From assembly GCA_903932685.1 (NCBI GenBank), contig CAIZGX010000061.1, positions 1 through 41,090 of the forward strand: 41,090 bases of DNA, read 5' to 3'. Of the stretch, positions 25,099 through 32,775 are shown in pieces (positions within the stretch are counted from its first letter, which is position 1; each line of letters starts with the position of its first letter). Under the pieces are notes generated by a model. That model was not told the origin of the DNA. It saw nothing but the letters and a program-made list of their open reading frames with translations, and made no database searches. The translations under genes and the position numbers were made by a program. This stretch comes from an uncultured Bacteroidota bacterium. Lineage in GTDB: Bacteria > Bacteroidota > Bacteroidia > Flavobacteriales_D > Sanyastnellaceae.

Positions 25099-25995
25099 AT
25101 GAAAAGACTCCTAATTCTTCTTATCATTTTCATATCAATCGCACCGTCGGGAACAAATGCTCAAAGTGCTCTAACAATAGGTGAAATATTCGACTTCAAT
25201 GTTGGCGATGAATTTCATCATCTAATCGGAGGTCCTGAAGATTCAATTGTTAAGAATTTAAAAAGAGTTGAAATTGTAGATAAATTCTACTCAGCGAACA
25301 ATGACACTTTGTTTTATGTGCAACATAATTTCGGCTACATAAAAACAAATACATCAAACGGGATATTTTTTGAGTTTGACAATTTCATAGACACTGTTGC
25401 TTACACCAATTTAAATAACTTTTTAGATCCGTTCTGCCCTTATCAATTCCAGCCTCTTTCGGCCAACATGGGGCCATTTTATTTTCAAATAAATCAAGAT
25501 ACAATCCGACAAGATTACAATGGTGTACTAGCCTATCAATGCTCAATGTATAACGCTCCCACATTCAATTCAGCCGATTATTGGTCAGAGTCTTGGGGAG
25601 TGGGAATTGGAATTATTTATTCAGGGTATTTCCCATTAATGAATACATCTTCATTCTACTCCTACGGATTAGTTTATTACAAAAAGGGTCTAAACTTATT
25701 CGGCATCCCTGACACCCTCGATTCAACGGACATTGGCGTGCAAGAACTTTACCCTTCAACAGCTTCAATCGTTACAGTATATCCAAACCCTTCTTCTGAT
25801 TTTGTGAATTTCGACTGGAAGAACAATGCTTATTTAGACCTTCGAGTAATCTCGCTCGATGGACGAATTGTTATGGACAGAAGGCGGATCTACAGAGGTA
25901 ACAATTTAAATATTTCTGAACTGACTAACGGTAGTTACATCATTGAATTCAATGGCGTAAATGGCACATCCCAATCGCTTTTCTTGAAACAGTAA
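25099..25995 (+). CDS. Secreted protein with T9SS type A sorting domain
   Basis: 298 aa. A signal peptide (1-21, ending TNAQS) is followed by a ~190-residue domain I do not recognise. The C-terminal ~75 residues form a type A T9SS sorting domain: VYPNPSSDFVNF, then LRVISLDGRIV and ISELTNGSYIIEF. It is exported by the Sec pathway and then across the outer membrane by T9SS. Single gene between array C and array D. Confidence 0.87.
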   Translation: MKRLLILLIIFISIAPSGTNAQSALTIGEIFDFNVGDEFHHLIGGPEDSIVKNLKRVEIVDKFYSANNDTLFYVQHNFGYIKTNTSNGIFFEFDNFIDTVAYTNLNNFLDPFCPYQFQPLSANMGPFYFQINQDTIRQDYNGVLAYQCSMYNAPTFNSADYWSESWGVGIGIIYSGYFPLMNTSSFYSYGLVYYKKGLNLFGIPDTLDSTDIGVQELYPSTASIVTVYPNPSSDFVNFDWKNNAYLDLRVISLDGRIVMDRRRIYRGNNLNISELTNGSYIIEFNGVNGTSQSLFLKQ

Positions 25996-26008
25996 TTGCG
26001 TTGTTGGA

Positions 26009-26183
26009 ACTACGTTATTGGAAAACCGAAGGTTTTATTCCTACTACGTAATAGGAAAATCGAATATTTTATTCCTCCCGATAGCTATCGGGATTCGTAA
26101 TTGGAACTAGTGTTTTTTTTTGATTAACAGTCGAAGACATTCGCCGCAGGCATTCGTTGAAAACATTCGCCCGAAGGGCATTC
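26009..26183 (+). repeat. Mini-hairpin array D (mixed classes) with 18-bp palindrome
   Basis: ATTGG/ATTCC-linked part: 26009-26017 (AAC-TAC-GTT), 26023-26037 (AAAACC-GAA-GGTTTT), 26043-26051 (TAC-TAC-GTA), 26057-26071, then the palindrome TCCCGATAGCTATCGGGA (26076-26093). ATTC-linked part: 26130-26138 (GTC-GAA-GAC), 26143-26151 (GCC-GCA-GGC), 26156-26164 (GTT-GAA-AAC), 26169-26179 (GCCC-GAA-GGGC). It lies in a convergent gap. A T run (26112-26121) sits between the two parts. Confidence 0.88.
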
Positions 26184-26199
26184 TTACTTTCTGTATAGC

Positions 26200-27405
26200 T
26201 TACTCCGACTGACCAACGAAAACCCATTCGTAAGTTCCATTATTGTTTTGCAATCCCCAAAAATCAAATACGCCGTTGGAACGATCGCCATTTGCATCTA
26301 GGGTAATGAGTCCTGTAGCACCCAAGAATGAATTCGCTGATGCTTGAAACGCAGATTGCTTAGCTTCAGCGTTCGAGGGAACTGTGTTGTAATCTCGAAC
26401 CATTTTTCCGAATACACTCATTATGTCATAAGCACACATAGTCGCAGCAGCGCCTTGAATACCTGTTGTGCTGTAAATATTTGCGAGCAGAGGCTCCCAA
26501 ACGTTTTGTTCAGAGAGAGGCAAACTAAATCCTGGACTATAAAACTGAGTATTCACAGCAAATTGAGCGGCGATTGGATCATTCATAAGAGCTTCATTTT
26601 TAAAGAATCCAACTCCACCGAACCAATTCACAGTTGAAAGAATTGGATCAGAAGCAGCCTGATTAAATATCAATGTTGTTTCATCAAAAGATGACGTTAC
26701 AACGCCAATTTGTGCATTACTATAAGTTGACGATAAATTCAAAATTTGAGTTTTCACTTCAGCCAAGACAGTAGAAAAATCAGTATCGCTACCGTTGAAG
26801 AAACCCGCCTCTATTACCACACCTCCAGCATTGGTGAAATGGCTGGCCAGAGCCGTTTGAAGCCCAGTACTTCCGGCGTCGTTTCTAGCAATCATAATTA
26901 AGGCTTGTTTTCCTTGATTGATATATGACTGCGACATGGCGGCCGCTAAAATCGTCTGTCCGGGTGAAAACCGAAACACCATATCGTTCGGAATTGCCAG
27001 AGAGGCCGATGTGCTTGTAGGACTAACTACTAAAATACCTAAGCTATCCGCGAAAGATTTTATTGCTAGAAGCTCCGAACTCGTCTGCGGGCCAATGACT
27101 AGTTTACATCCGCTTGCGGCTATGCTATTCATTGCAAGAATAGCTTTGTCTGGATCAAGTTGTGTATCGTAAGATGTCAATTCGAAACGATAAAGTACAC
27201 CCTGACTTTCAAAATCGTCATTAATTCGATCAATCGCAATTTGAATTGCGGCTTCAGATGTCAATCCCCAGTTAGATAACCCTCCTGTTTCAGAAAATAG
27301 TCCGGCAATTTTTATGACTTCGACTTGACAATTTGCCACTTCATCTTTTTTGCAACCCGCAAACAATAGGACCGATAAGGCACTCCAGAAAATTAGTTTT
27401 TTCAT
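26200..27405 (-). CDS. LivJ-like periplasmic-binding lipoprotein, copy 1
   Basis: 401 aa. Lipobox LLFAGC (C18) marks a lipoprotein. The rest is a Peripla_BP_6 (leucine/amino-acid receptor) fold: IKIAGLFSETGGLSNWG, LVIGPQTSSELLAI and ILVVSPTSTSASL. No ABC permease or ATPase genes are nearby, so it may be a receptor or a binding protein without a transporter. It is a clear paralog of the protein at 32776-33987 and ends with the same VFVGQSE. TAAATTTG on the minus strand (27425-27418) is its -7 element. Confidence 0.88.
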   Translation of the reverse strand: MKKLIFWSALSVLLFAGCKKDEVANCQVEVIKIAGLFSETGGLSNWGLTSEAAIQIAIDRINDDFESQGVLYRFELTSYDTQLDPDKAILAMNSIAASGCKLVIGPQTSSELLAIKSFADSLGILVVSPTSTSASLAIPNDMVFRFSPGQTILAAAMSQSYINQGKQALIMIARNDAGSTGLQTALASHFTNAGGVVIEAGFFNGSDTDFSTVLAEVKTQILNLSSTYSNAQIGVVTSSFDETTLIFNQAASDPILSTVNWFGGVGFFKNEALMNDPIAAQFAVNTQFYSPGFSLPLSEQNVWEPLLANIYSTTGIQGAAATMCAYDIMSVFGKMVRDYNTVPSNAEAKQSAFQASANSFLGATGLITLDANGDRSNGVFDFWGLQNNNGTYEWVFVGQSE

Positions 27406-27417
27406 GAGCTCAATTTA

Positions 27418-27425
27418 CAAATTTA
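27418..27425 (-). promoter_or_regulatory. -7 promoter element TAAATTTG
   Basis: Exact TAnnTTTG on the minus strand, 12 nt upstream of the ATG of LivJ-like copy 1. Confidence 0.65.
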
Positions 27426-27448
27426 TTTTTCTTATTGCTTAATAATTC

Positions 27449-27489
27449 GTCGCAGACATTCGTGCTGCACATTCGCCCGTAGGGCATTC
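27449..27489 (+). repeat. Mini-hairpin array E (ATTC linkers)
   Basis: 27449-27457 (GTC-GCA-GAC), 27462-27470 (GTG-CTG-CAC), 27475-27485 (GCCC-GTA-GGGC), each followed by ATTC. The last linker merges into the polypyrimidine tract. It sits between two minus-strand genes. Confidence 0.85.
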
Positions 27490-27519
27490 TTCCCCCTTTC
27501 TTACCTTTTCTTACCTTCT
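27489..27519 (+). repeat. Polypyrimidine decamer tract (3 units)
   Basis: Units CTTCCCCCTTT (11 nt), CTTACCTTTT and CTTACCTTCT, ending 4 nt before the stop of the minus-strand T9SS gene. Confidence 0.85.
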
Positions 27520-27523
27520 TTTA

Positions 27524-29869
27524 TCAGTCTCTCTTAATCATCAAATCGCTTTCAATCTGCTGTCCTTCATTCACATAAAGTGTATAGAAATAAGTGCCAT
27601 CAGAAAGTTCCGAGGCGTTCCAATTATTCAAATAAGGAGAAGCTTCAAAAACCTTTTTTCCCCATCGGTTGAAGACTTCCAAGCGGTTGCTCAAATAAAA
27701 ATCCAAGTATTGAAATTCAAGAACATCATTGAAATTATCTCCGTTGGGAGTGATAATGTTTATGGGAGTTATTGTGGCGGGTACAACAAGAAAATCCTGA
27801 CAATATTCGACCGAGCAATTGGCATCTGTTGTTGTTGTGAGACAAACATTGTAAACGCCAGGAACAGGATAGGAATAAACTACCGAAGAACCCGAACTTG
27901 AATTTCCATCTCCAAAATACCATAACGATCCAACAATATTCGAGACGTAGGCATTCGACACATCGGTGAACTGCACGTCGTTATAAACCACAACCGGATT
28001 CGGATTAGCCATATAGCCCGCATCAATAGTCGGTTGAACATTCACCAAATATTGTATCGTATCTGAGAAACAACCATTCAATTCCGCAAAGGCGCTGTAT
28101 GAAACATCAACACTCGTTGTGTCCGAAACAAAGAACTGAGAAGTGAAAGAGCTGCTCCCCACTTGTCCATTTCCTGCCCAGGTAATCGTTGCATTGGGAA
28201 GGCAAGATTGAACGGTAACATCAAAGGGTTCATTGTTACAAACCACTAAGTTCGCAGGTAAGAAGGATACATCCGGAGCCGGCTTTCTATTTAATACCGC
28301 AGGCGTTACTCCAATAATTTGAGAACCACAGGCGTCCAATACGAGGGGAGTTGGGATGTCTAATGTCGGATCTGTGTTGCAGAAGTCGGGACAATTAGGA
28401 ATACTCAATTGCAATTGCTTCGATGAGTTTCCGATGTTACAAGGTACCGCAGTACCTGTGACAATATTACCTGTCATCCAAGGATGAGTTATGGTATAAG
28501 GAGGAACGCCGTATTTCATGCGAATCGTTCCTGTTACTTCGCAGTTGCTCGTGCATGTGGCGGTGCTAGGGACTGACCATTCACTTCCAAACGTTTCAAC
28601 CGTATGCCCTTCAACGTAAGCCATAAATGGCCACAGTGAAAACTGATCGTAGTAGATATAATTGATATTGCAGCCATCGTTCATAAACGATCTTCCCAAA
28701 TGCATGCGCAAATAAAAATTCTGATCGGCACATGTTGGGACGTAGCAACACATCAACGGATTTCGCATGTCGTAGTCCTCAAGGTACGCTGTTCCAGCCA
28801 AATTCGCGTTGGCCCCTGTTACAGTAAATTCCGTTGTTTGTCCGCATTCTGTGCTGAAGTACATAGACCCATCAGACATCCACGCTGCCGAAAAAGGGTC
28901 TGCATAATAACTTGCTTGAACCAACAGTCCTGTCACGGTCACGCCTCCAGGAACGTTGACTAGCAAGCTGTCCACATTGTATTGCGGCATAAAGCAAGAA
29001 GGCATGTACCCGACATTCCAAACAGAAGTTGGACCTGTAACAAGCGGATCAATTTCCACAGGGTAAGACCTTGAAGTTGCTGTTAACCATTGTTCTTCAA
29101 TGTGTATGCTCACTTTAATTATGTTATTCCGAATGGGGCTAAACGAATAACTCGCCAAAAAGAACTCCTTTTGATCGTCAATACAAATGGCGCCGCCTAA
29201 TGTCGAAATAACTTCATTTTTTTCATTGAGAATTTCAACGCTTCCTTTCCACCATCCGTTTATCCATTTTCCTTTTTCTGAATTGAAATTCAATTTGGAA
29301 CCGCTCGGAACCATCAATTCCTCATTGACAATAAATTCACCTTTCTCGCAAGAAGGCGCACTCTCGATGAATAGCGAAGACTTCACGGCATTATTTCGAA
29401 CATCTATTTTTTGAAGGAAACCTTCCGTGCGGTATTCCAACACGCCATCTTTTCCAACTAAATTATTTAGGTTGAAATTATTCTGAAACAAGCTCGGTCT
29501 GTACGATACAGACTCCGTGCTTTTGGAATTCAGTTCAATGAATCCGGCCGTTGAGATTTCAATGGGAAGCTGCTGTTCGTTGAACGAAATTGAATTTTCA
29601 TTTCGTTGAAACGATCTTGTTATGGGCATCCACTCTCCATTTTCATTTTTGAAATGAATAGGACTCAGTGAATTTTGGGTAATTATTCTTCCGTCGGGAA
29701 ATTTAAATACTGCAGACCTCTCTTTGCGCGAATAAAGATCTTCTTCAGCCTCAGATAAATCTAATTTCGATTCACTACCCAAGTTGGTGTTTTGGAATAG
29801 ATTCTTCTGCGCGAACAAAGTCTGCGACAGGCACAAAAAACACAAGAAGAGAATTTGTGGCTTGTTCAT
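27524..29869 (-). CDS. Large secreted protein with PKD domain and T9SS type B (gliding-motility CHU_C) domain
   Basis: 781 aa. A signal peptide (1-20, LFAQ) is followed by a long beta-rich region. A PKD-type domain near 640-700 carries WYFGDGNSSSGS and YPVPGVYNVCLTTTTD. The C-terminal ~80 residues are the type B sorting domain: ITPNGDNFNDVLEF, then LEVFNRWGKKVFEA and LSDGTYFYTLYV. It probably acts as a cell-surface or secreted adhesin. About 14 cysteines in the middle region suggest disulfides. Confidence 0.9.
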   Translation of the reverse strand: MNKPQILFLCFLCLSQTLFAQKNLFQNTNLGSESKLDLSEAEEDLYSRKERSAVFKFPDGRIITQNSLSPIHFKNENGEWMPITRSFQRNENSISFNEQQLPIEISTAGFIELNSKSTESVSYRPSLFQNNFNLNNLVGKDGVLEYRTEGFLQKIDVRNNAVKSSLFIESAPSCEKGEFIVNEELMVPSGSKLNFNSEKGKWINGWWKGSVEILNEKNEVISTLGGAICIDDQKEFFLASYSFSPIRNNIIKVSIHIEEQWLTATSRSYPVEIDPLVTGPTSVWNVGYMPSCFMPQYNVDSLLVNVPGGVTVTGLLVQASYYADPFSAAWMSDGSMYFSTECGQTTEFTVTGANANLAGTAYLEDYDMRNPLMCCYVPTCADQNFYLRMHLGRSFMNDGCNINYIYYDQFSLWPFMAYVEGHTVETFGSEWSVPSTATCTSNCEVTGTIRMKYGVPPYTITHPWMTGNIVTGTAVPCNIGNSSKQLQLSIPNCPDFCNTDPTLDIPTPLVLDACGSQIIGVTPAVLNRKPAPDVSFLPANLVVCNNEPFDVTVQSCLPNATITWAGNGQVGSSSFTSQFFVSDTTSVDVSYSAFAELNGCFSDTIQYLVNVQPTIDAGYMANPNPVVVYNDVQFTDVSNAYVSNIVGSLWYFGDGNSSSGSSVVYSYPVPGVYNVCLTTTTDANCSVEYCQDFLVVPATITPINIITPNGDNFNDVLEFQYLDFYLSNRLEVFNRWGKKVFEASPYLNNWNASELSDGTYFYTLYVNEGQQIESDLMIKRD

Positions 29870-29920
29870 AATTAGTTAAGGTTGAATAAAGATATTCAAT
29901 TTTCACTAAAAACTCAAGAC

Positions 29921-30424
29921 TTATTTATTCGGAATGGGCTCGTCGCTTTCTGCAATGATTCGAATATTCTCCAACACTTGCTTCATGTATTTCTTCCAAA
30001 AAAGATGCGTGAACACCCCGTTAAGTGGATACAAAAAAGGCGTTTTGAAATACTGAGTATATGTGTAATCGATTTGAATTGTATTTGGCGATAGTTCTAT
30101 AGTTCGCCATTCGCCTTCAAATTTGTAAAAGCCAAGCATCCAACTCTGAAAATCGCTGACTTCAATTTTCCAGTATACATTTTCAATACGCTCAAGAACC
30201 TTGTCCATAGAGGCGTATCCAGCTTTTGAAGCTATGGATATAGCCGCATAGACTTTCTTCGTCGAACCGGGTACTCCCCAACCTTCATCATCAGAAGAAT
30301 GAGTAATTGCTGGCATAACACCCATTCCCGTGTGAACTCTTGAAACATCTATAAGCATGGGTGTTTTAAAAGCCCGTTCCAGGGAACAACGATAAACTGT
30401 AGAAACTGAAACTTTGGTAAACAT
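29921..30424 (-). CDS. SRPBCC (START/polyketide-cyclase-like) family protein
   Basis: 167 aa. The pattern of a Bet v1-like fold is visible: VSTVYRCSLERAFKTPM at the start, KIEVSDF and GEWRTIELSPNTIQIDYTY as middle strands, and a long C-terminal helix FWKKYMKQVLENIR. The family binds hydrophobic ligands; function unknown here. Divergent from the Pycsar-effector-like gene. Confidence 0.7.
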   Translation of the reverse strand: MFTKVSVSTVYRCSLERAFKTPMLIDVSRVHTGMGVMPAITHSSDDEGWGVPGSTKKVYAAISIASKAGYASMDKVLERIENVYWKIEVSDFQSWMLGFYKFEGEWRTIELSPNTIQIDYTYTQYFKTPFLYPLNGVFTHLFWKKYMKQVLENIRIIAESDEPIPNK

Positions 30425-30514
30425 GGATTGTTGATTAGTTGTGGTGAAGGTAGATGGGGTTCAGAAAAATAGTTAACTTCAAATAAAATTAACATTAAGT
30501 TCACTTTGAGAAGT

Positions 30515-30522
30515 TATATTCG
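30515..30522 (+). promoter_or_regulatory. -7 element TATATTCG
   Basis: TAnnTTCG, five bases (CTGCC) before the ATG at 30528; another near-leaderless start. Confidence 0.55.
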
Positions 30523-30527
30523 CTGCC

Positions 30528-31052
30528 ATGAGTAACGAGAATCACGACAACACGAATTGGATGTACATGTTGCGCACAACGCAACAACACCATGTGCAAC
30601 TGAGTTCATTTGCAGATCAGAAAGCAAATATTATTATTGCTAGTAACTGTATTATTTTCTCAATTACATTGGGGCGATTGGAGACCGCGGTTGAGTATTG
30701 GGGAGTTTGGTCCTTGTTAGCTACTTCAACATTATGCATTATTACTGCAATTTTTGTTGTGGCTCCTTTGTCTTTGCCTCAGAAACGTCCAGCATTTAGC
30801 TCTAAAAATTTCAATCCGCTTTTTTTCATGCATTTCGTTGCATATTCCCACGATGAATATCAGAGTAATATGATGCACATTATGTCAACGAAAGAAGGTG
30901 TTCAGGAAGCCATGGTGAGAGATATATACCAAATTGGAAGAGTACTTGCCACACGAAAATACCCTTTCCTAAAATTAAGCTCAGCTCTTTTTATCGTTGG
31001 AATGATTTTAAGTCTTGTCCTTTTCGCAATTCAAGCTGCAATGCTATCATAA
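30528..31052 (+). CDS. Pycsar-effector-like membrane protein (PycTM/DUF5706 family)
   Basis: 174 aa. It opens with a soluble helix ending in HHVQLSSFADQKANIIIASNC, the D-x-K-A segment typical of DUF5706/PycTM, then two close membrane helices (about 34-52 and 62-84), a loop, and a third helix (about 150-172). In Pycsar immunity such proteins damage the membrane when cyclic pyrimidine nucleotides are made. No cyclase gene is adjacent, so this is an orphan and may have another role. Confidence 0.72.
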   Translation: MSNENHDNTNWMYMLRTTQQHHVQLSSFADQKANIIIASNCIIFSITLGRLETAVEYWGVWSLLATSTLCIITAIFVVAPLSLPQKRPAFSSKNFNPLFFMHFVAYSHDEYQSNMMHIMSTKEGVQEAMVRDIYQIGRVLATRKYPFLKLSSALFIVGMILSLVLFAIQAAMLS

Positions 31053-31064
31053 TAATCTTACCCA

Positions 31065-31084
31065 GGTCGAATGATATTTCGACC
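31065..31084 (+). repeat. GGTCGAATGAT hairpin repeat, copy 1
   Basis: GGTCGAA, 6-nt loop, TTCGACC: perfect 7-bp stem in the convergent gap between the Pycsar-like gene and the hydrolase. It may act as a bidirectional terminator, although no T run follows. The same sequence recurs at 32160 and 32181 on the other side of the hydrolase gene. Confidence 0.7.
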
Positions 31085-31094
31085 CTATGTCTTG

Positions 31095-32132
31095 TTATTG
31101 ATTTGAAATTTCGTGAATAAACGAAACAACACCATTCATAAAAATCTGCTGATCGTCCCACATGGAAAGGTGACTTCCATTCGGGCAGTATAAAAACTTT
31201 CCTTTTTTAACCAGCTTGCTTTGTTCTTCCATAGCGGCCGGATCCATGGTGTCGTACTTCGCTCCGATCATTAGTGTTGGAACGGTAATTTCATGCAATC
31301 GATTTTTAATGTCCCATGTTGCCAAACGACCACTAATGCCGAATTCGCTTGGCCCTTGCATAAGCGTATAGATTGTATTGTTGGCGTGTTTAATGGCGCG
31401 ATTCAATCCGTCTGGCCATTCTTTCAAACGGCAGATGTGCTCATTGTAATAATTCGGAATTAACAACTCCATGTATCGCGGATTCACGAAATCCTTTTTC
31501 GATTCAAGTGCTCGTATTTCTGCAAGAACTTCGGGGTTCATTTGTTTCGCTAAAACTTCGTCGGCATACTTTCCATATTCTGGAGCACTGGCCACCATGT
31601 TTGCAACAATGAGTCCTTTCAAATTATTCTGATATTTCAAAGCGTACTCCATGGCTAGTATTCCGCCCCAAGAATTTCCAAGCACATAGAAATTCGATTG
31701 GTCTGCTCCTATTGCTTTTCGAACTTGCTCCACCTCTTCAACAAACCGCGCGGTGGTCCACAAGCTGCTGTCTGTTGGCTGATCGCTGTAATACGAACCC
31801 AGCTGATCGTATTCATAAAACTCGAATCCTTCGCGAAGAAAAAACGTCTCGAAGCATTCCATGTATTCGTGCGTCATAGCAGGACCTCCGTGCAAAAGTA
31901 AAATCTTAATCTTCGGATTATTCCCAAACCGTTTCGTCCAAACGTTAAACGTTCCAACCGGAGTTTCAATTGGAATCATCTTCACTCCACCGCCTTCTAC
32001 TTCATTTGAGTAAGTGAAATATTCAGAAAAACTTTTTTGATTTGGAACGCTCAACTTCTCCCCATTTCCACATCCAAAAAAAACAGCAGCCATTGTCACT
32101 ACTGAAATAATATTCACGAAATTCAATTTCAT
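31095..32132 (-). CDS. Proline iminopeptidase-like alpha/beta hydrolase lipoprotein (S33)
   Basis: 345 aa. Lipobox AVFFGC (C21) indicates outer-membrane or periplasmic anchoring. The alpha/beta hydrolase core shows oxyanion motif LLLHGGPAMTH, nucleophile elbow GNSWGG (Ser), a late Asp in GAKYDTMDP and the catalytic His in NGSHLS. The HGGP plus GNSWGG pair is typical of prolyl aminopeptidases (family S33). Single gene bracketed by GGTCGAATGAT repeats. Confidence 0.88.
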   Translation of the reverse strand: MKLNFVNIISVVTMAAVFFGCGNGEKLSVPNQKSFSEYFTYSNEVEGGGVKMIPIETPVGTFNVWTKRFGNNPKIKILLLHGGPAMTHEYMECFETFFLREGFEFYEYDQLGSYYSDQPTDSSLWTTARFVEEVEQVRKAIGADQSNFYVLGNSWGGILAMEYALKYQNNLKGLIVANMVASAPEYGKYADEVLAKQMNPEVLAEIRALESKKDFVNPRYMELLIPNYYNEHICRLKEWPDGLNRAIKHANNTIYTLMQGPSEFGISGRLATWDIKNRLHEITVPTLMIGAKYDTMDPAAMEEQSKLVKKGKFLYCPNGSHLSMWDDQQIFMNGVVSFIHEISNQ

Positions 32133-32159
32133 CCTAATTTCATTTTTACAAATATCGTT

Positions 32160-32201
32160 GGTCGAATGATAATTCGTGTCGGTCGAATGATTATTCGATC
32201 C
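32160..32201 (+). repeat. GGTCGAATGAT hairpin repeats, copies 2 and 3
   Basis: Two direct copies 21 bp apart (32160 and 32181), each a short hairpin of type CGAAT-GATW-ATTCG. They lie just upstream of the hydrolase start and match copy 1 downstream of it. Confidence 0.7.
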
Positions 32202-32327
32202 TATAAGTCATCCGATGCGATGACAATTGTTTGTTCATTCCGAACATTGAAAGATTAGGTTTACCTGCAACAAAGGCTTTCTATCTGTACCCGTTGCAAT
32301 CATTCAAAAGAATCAAATTATCCAAAA

Positions 32328-32597
32328 ATGGAATTGTCTAACGCACCTTTTTACATTCGCTGTATGGACGAGGATAAAGAGAAGTATGGCAATACAGAAT
32401 TACATTCAACAATAACGCATTACGCCATTGGCGACACATACATTAACATTTGGTTTGGCGGATTAAACCATCCGAAGAAGTACAGTTTTAAATCGGCAAC
32501 GGAGTCAACGGTTTTAAAAATGATTAATCTTGCTCAATCGGGAAAAGGACTGAATAGATACATTGTCACGAAGGCGAAGGGGCTTTATGAACGATGA
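32328..32597 (+). CDS. Small unknown protein, 89 aa
   Basis: No family recognised. Soluble, mixed alpha/beta look: ITHYAIGDTYINIWFGGLNHPKKYSF suggests two or three strands, followed by a helix TVLKMINLAQSGKGLNRYIV. No signal peptide or membrane segment. It starts after a 195-nt gap and its stop is 3 nt from the first unit of array F. Confidence 0.55.
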   Translation: MELSNAPFYIRCMDEDKEKYGNTELHSTITHYAIGDTYINIWFGGLNHPKKYSFKSATESTVLKMINLAQSGKGLNRYIVTKAKGLYER

Positions 32598-32600
32598 AGG

Positions 32601-32722
32601 AACTACGTTGTTGGAACTACGTTGTTGGAACTGCGTTGTTAGAACTACGTTGTTAGAACTAGGTTGTTGGAACTTCGTTATTCCTCCCGATAGCTATCGG
32701 GATGTGTAATGGGAACTTCGTT
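32601..32722 (+). repeat. Mini-hairpin array F (GTTGG/GTTAG linkers) with palindrome
   Basis: Six 14-nt units starting at 32601, 32615, 32629, 32643, 32657 and 32671 (AAC-NNN-GTT; loops TAC, TAC, TGC, TAC, TAG, TTC), then the palindrome TCCCGATAGCTATCGGGA (32685-32702) and one more AAC-TTC-GTT (32714-32722). Convergent gap between the 89-aa gene and LivJ-like copy 2. Confidence 0.9.
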
Positions 32723-32728
32723 TTAAAT

Positions 32729-32768
32729 CTTCCCCTTTCTTACCTTTTCTTAACTTCTCTTAACTTTT
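32729..32768 (+). repeat. Polypyrimidine decamer tract (4 units)
   Basis: Four exact decamers: CTTCCCCTTT, CTTACCTTTT, CTTAACTTCT, CTTAACTTTT, ending 7 nt before the stop of the minus-strand lipoprotein gene. Confidence 0.88.
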
Positions 32769-32775
32769 GTAACAA

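Noticed and set aside
26112-26121. Intrinsic terminator at the T run in array D
   Set aside because: I see no adjoining GC-rich stem; the palindrome is 18 bp away.
31065-31084. Canonical Rho-independent terminator
   Set aside because: The stem is good but there is no T run on either strand; kept as a repeat.
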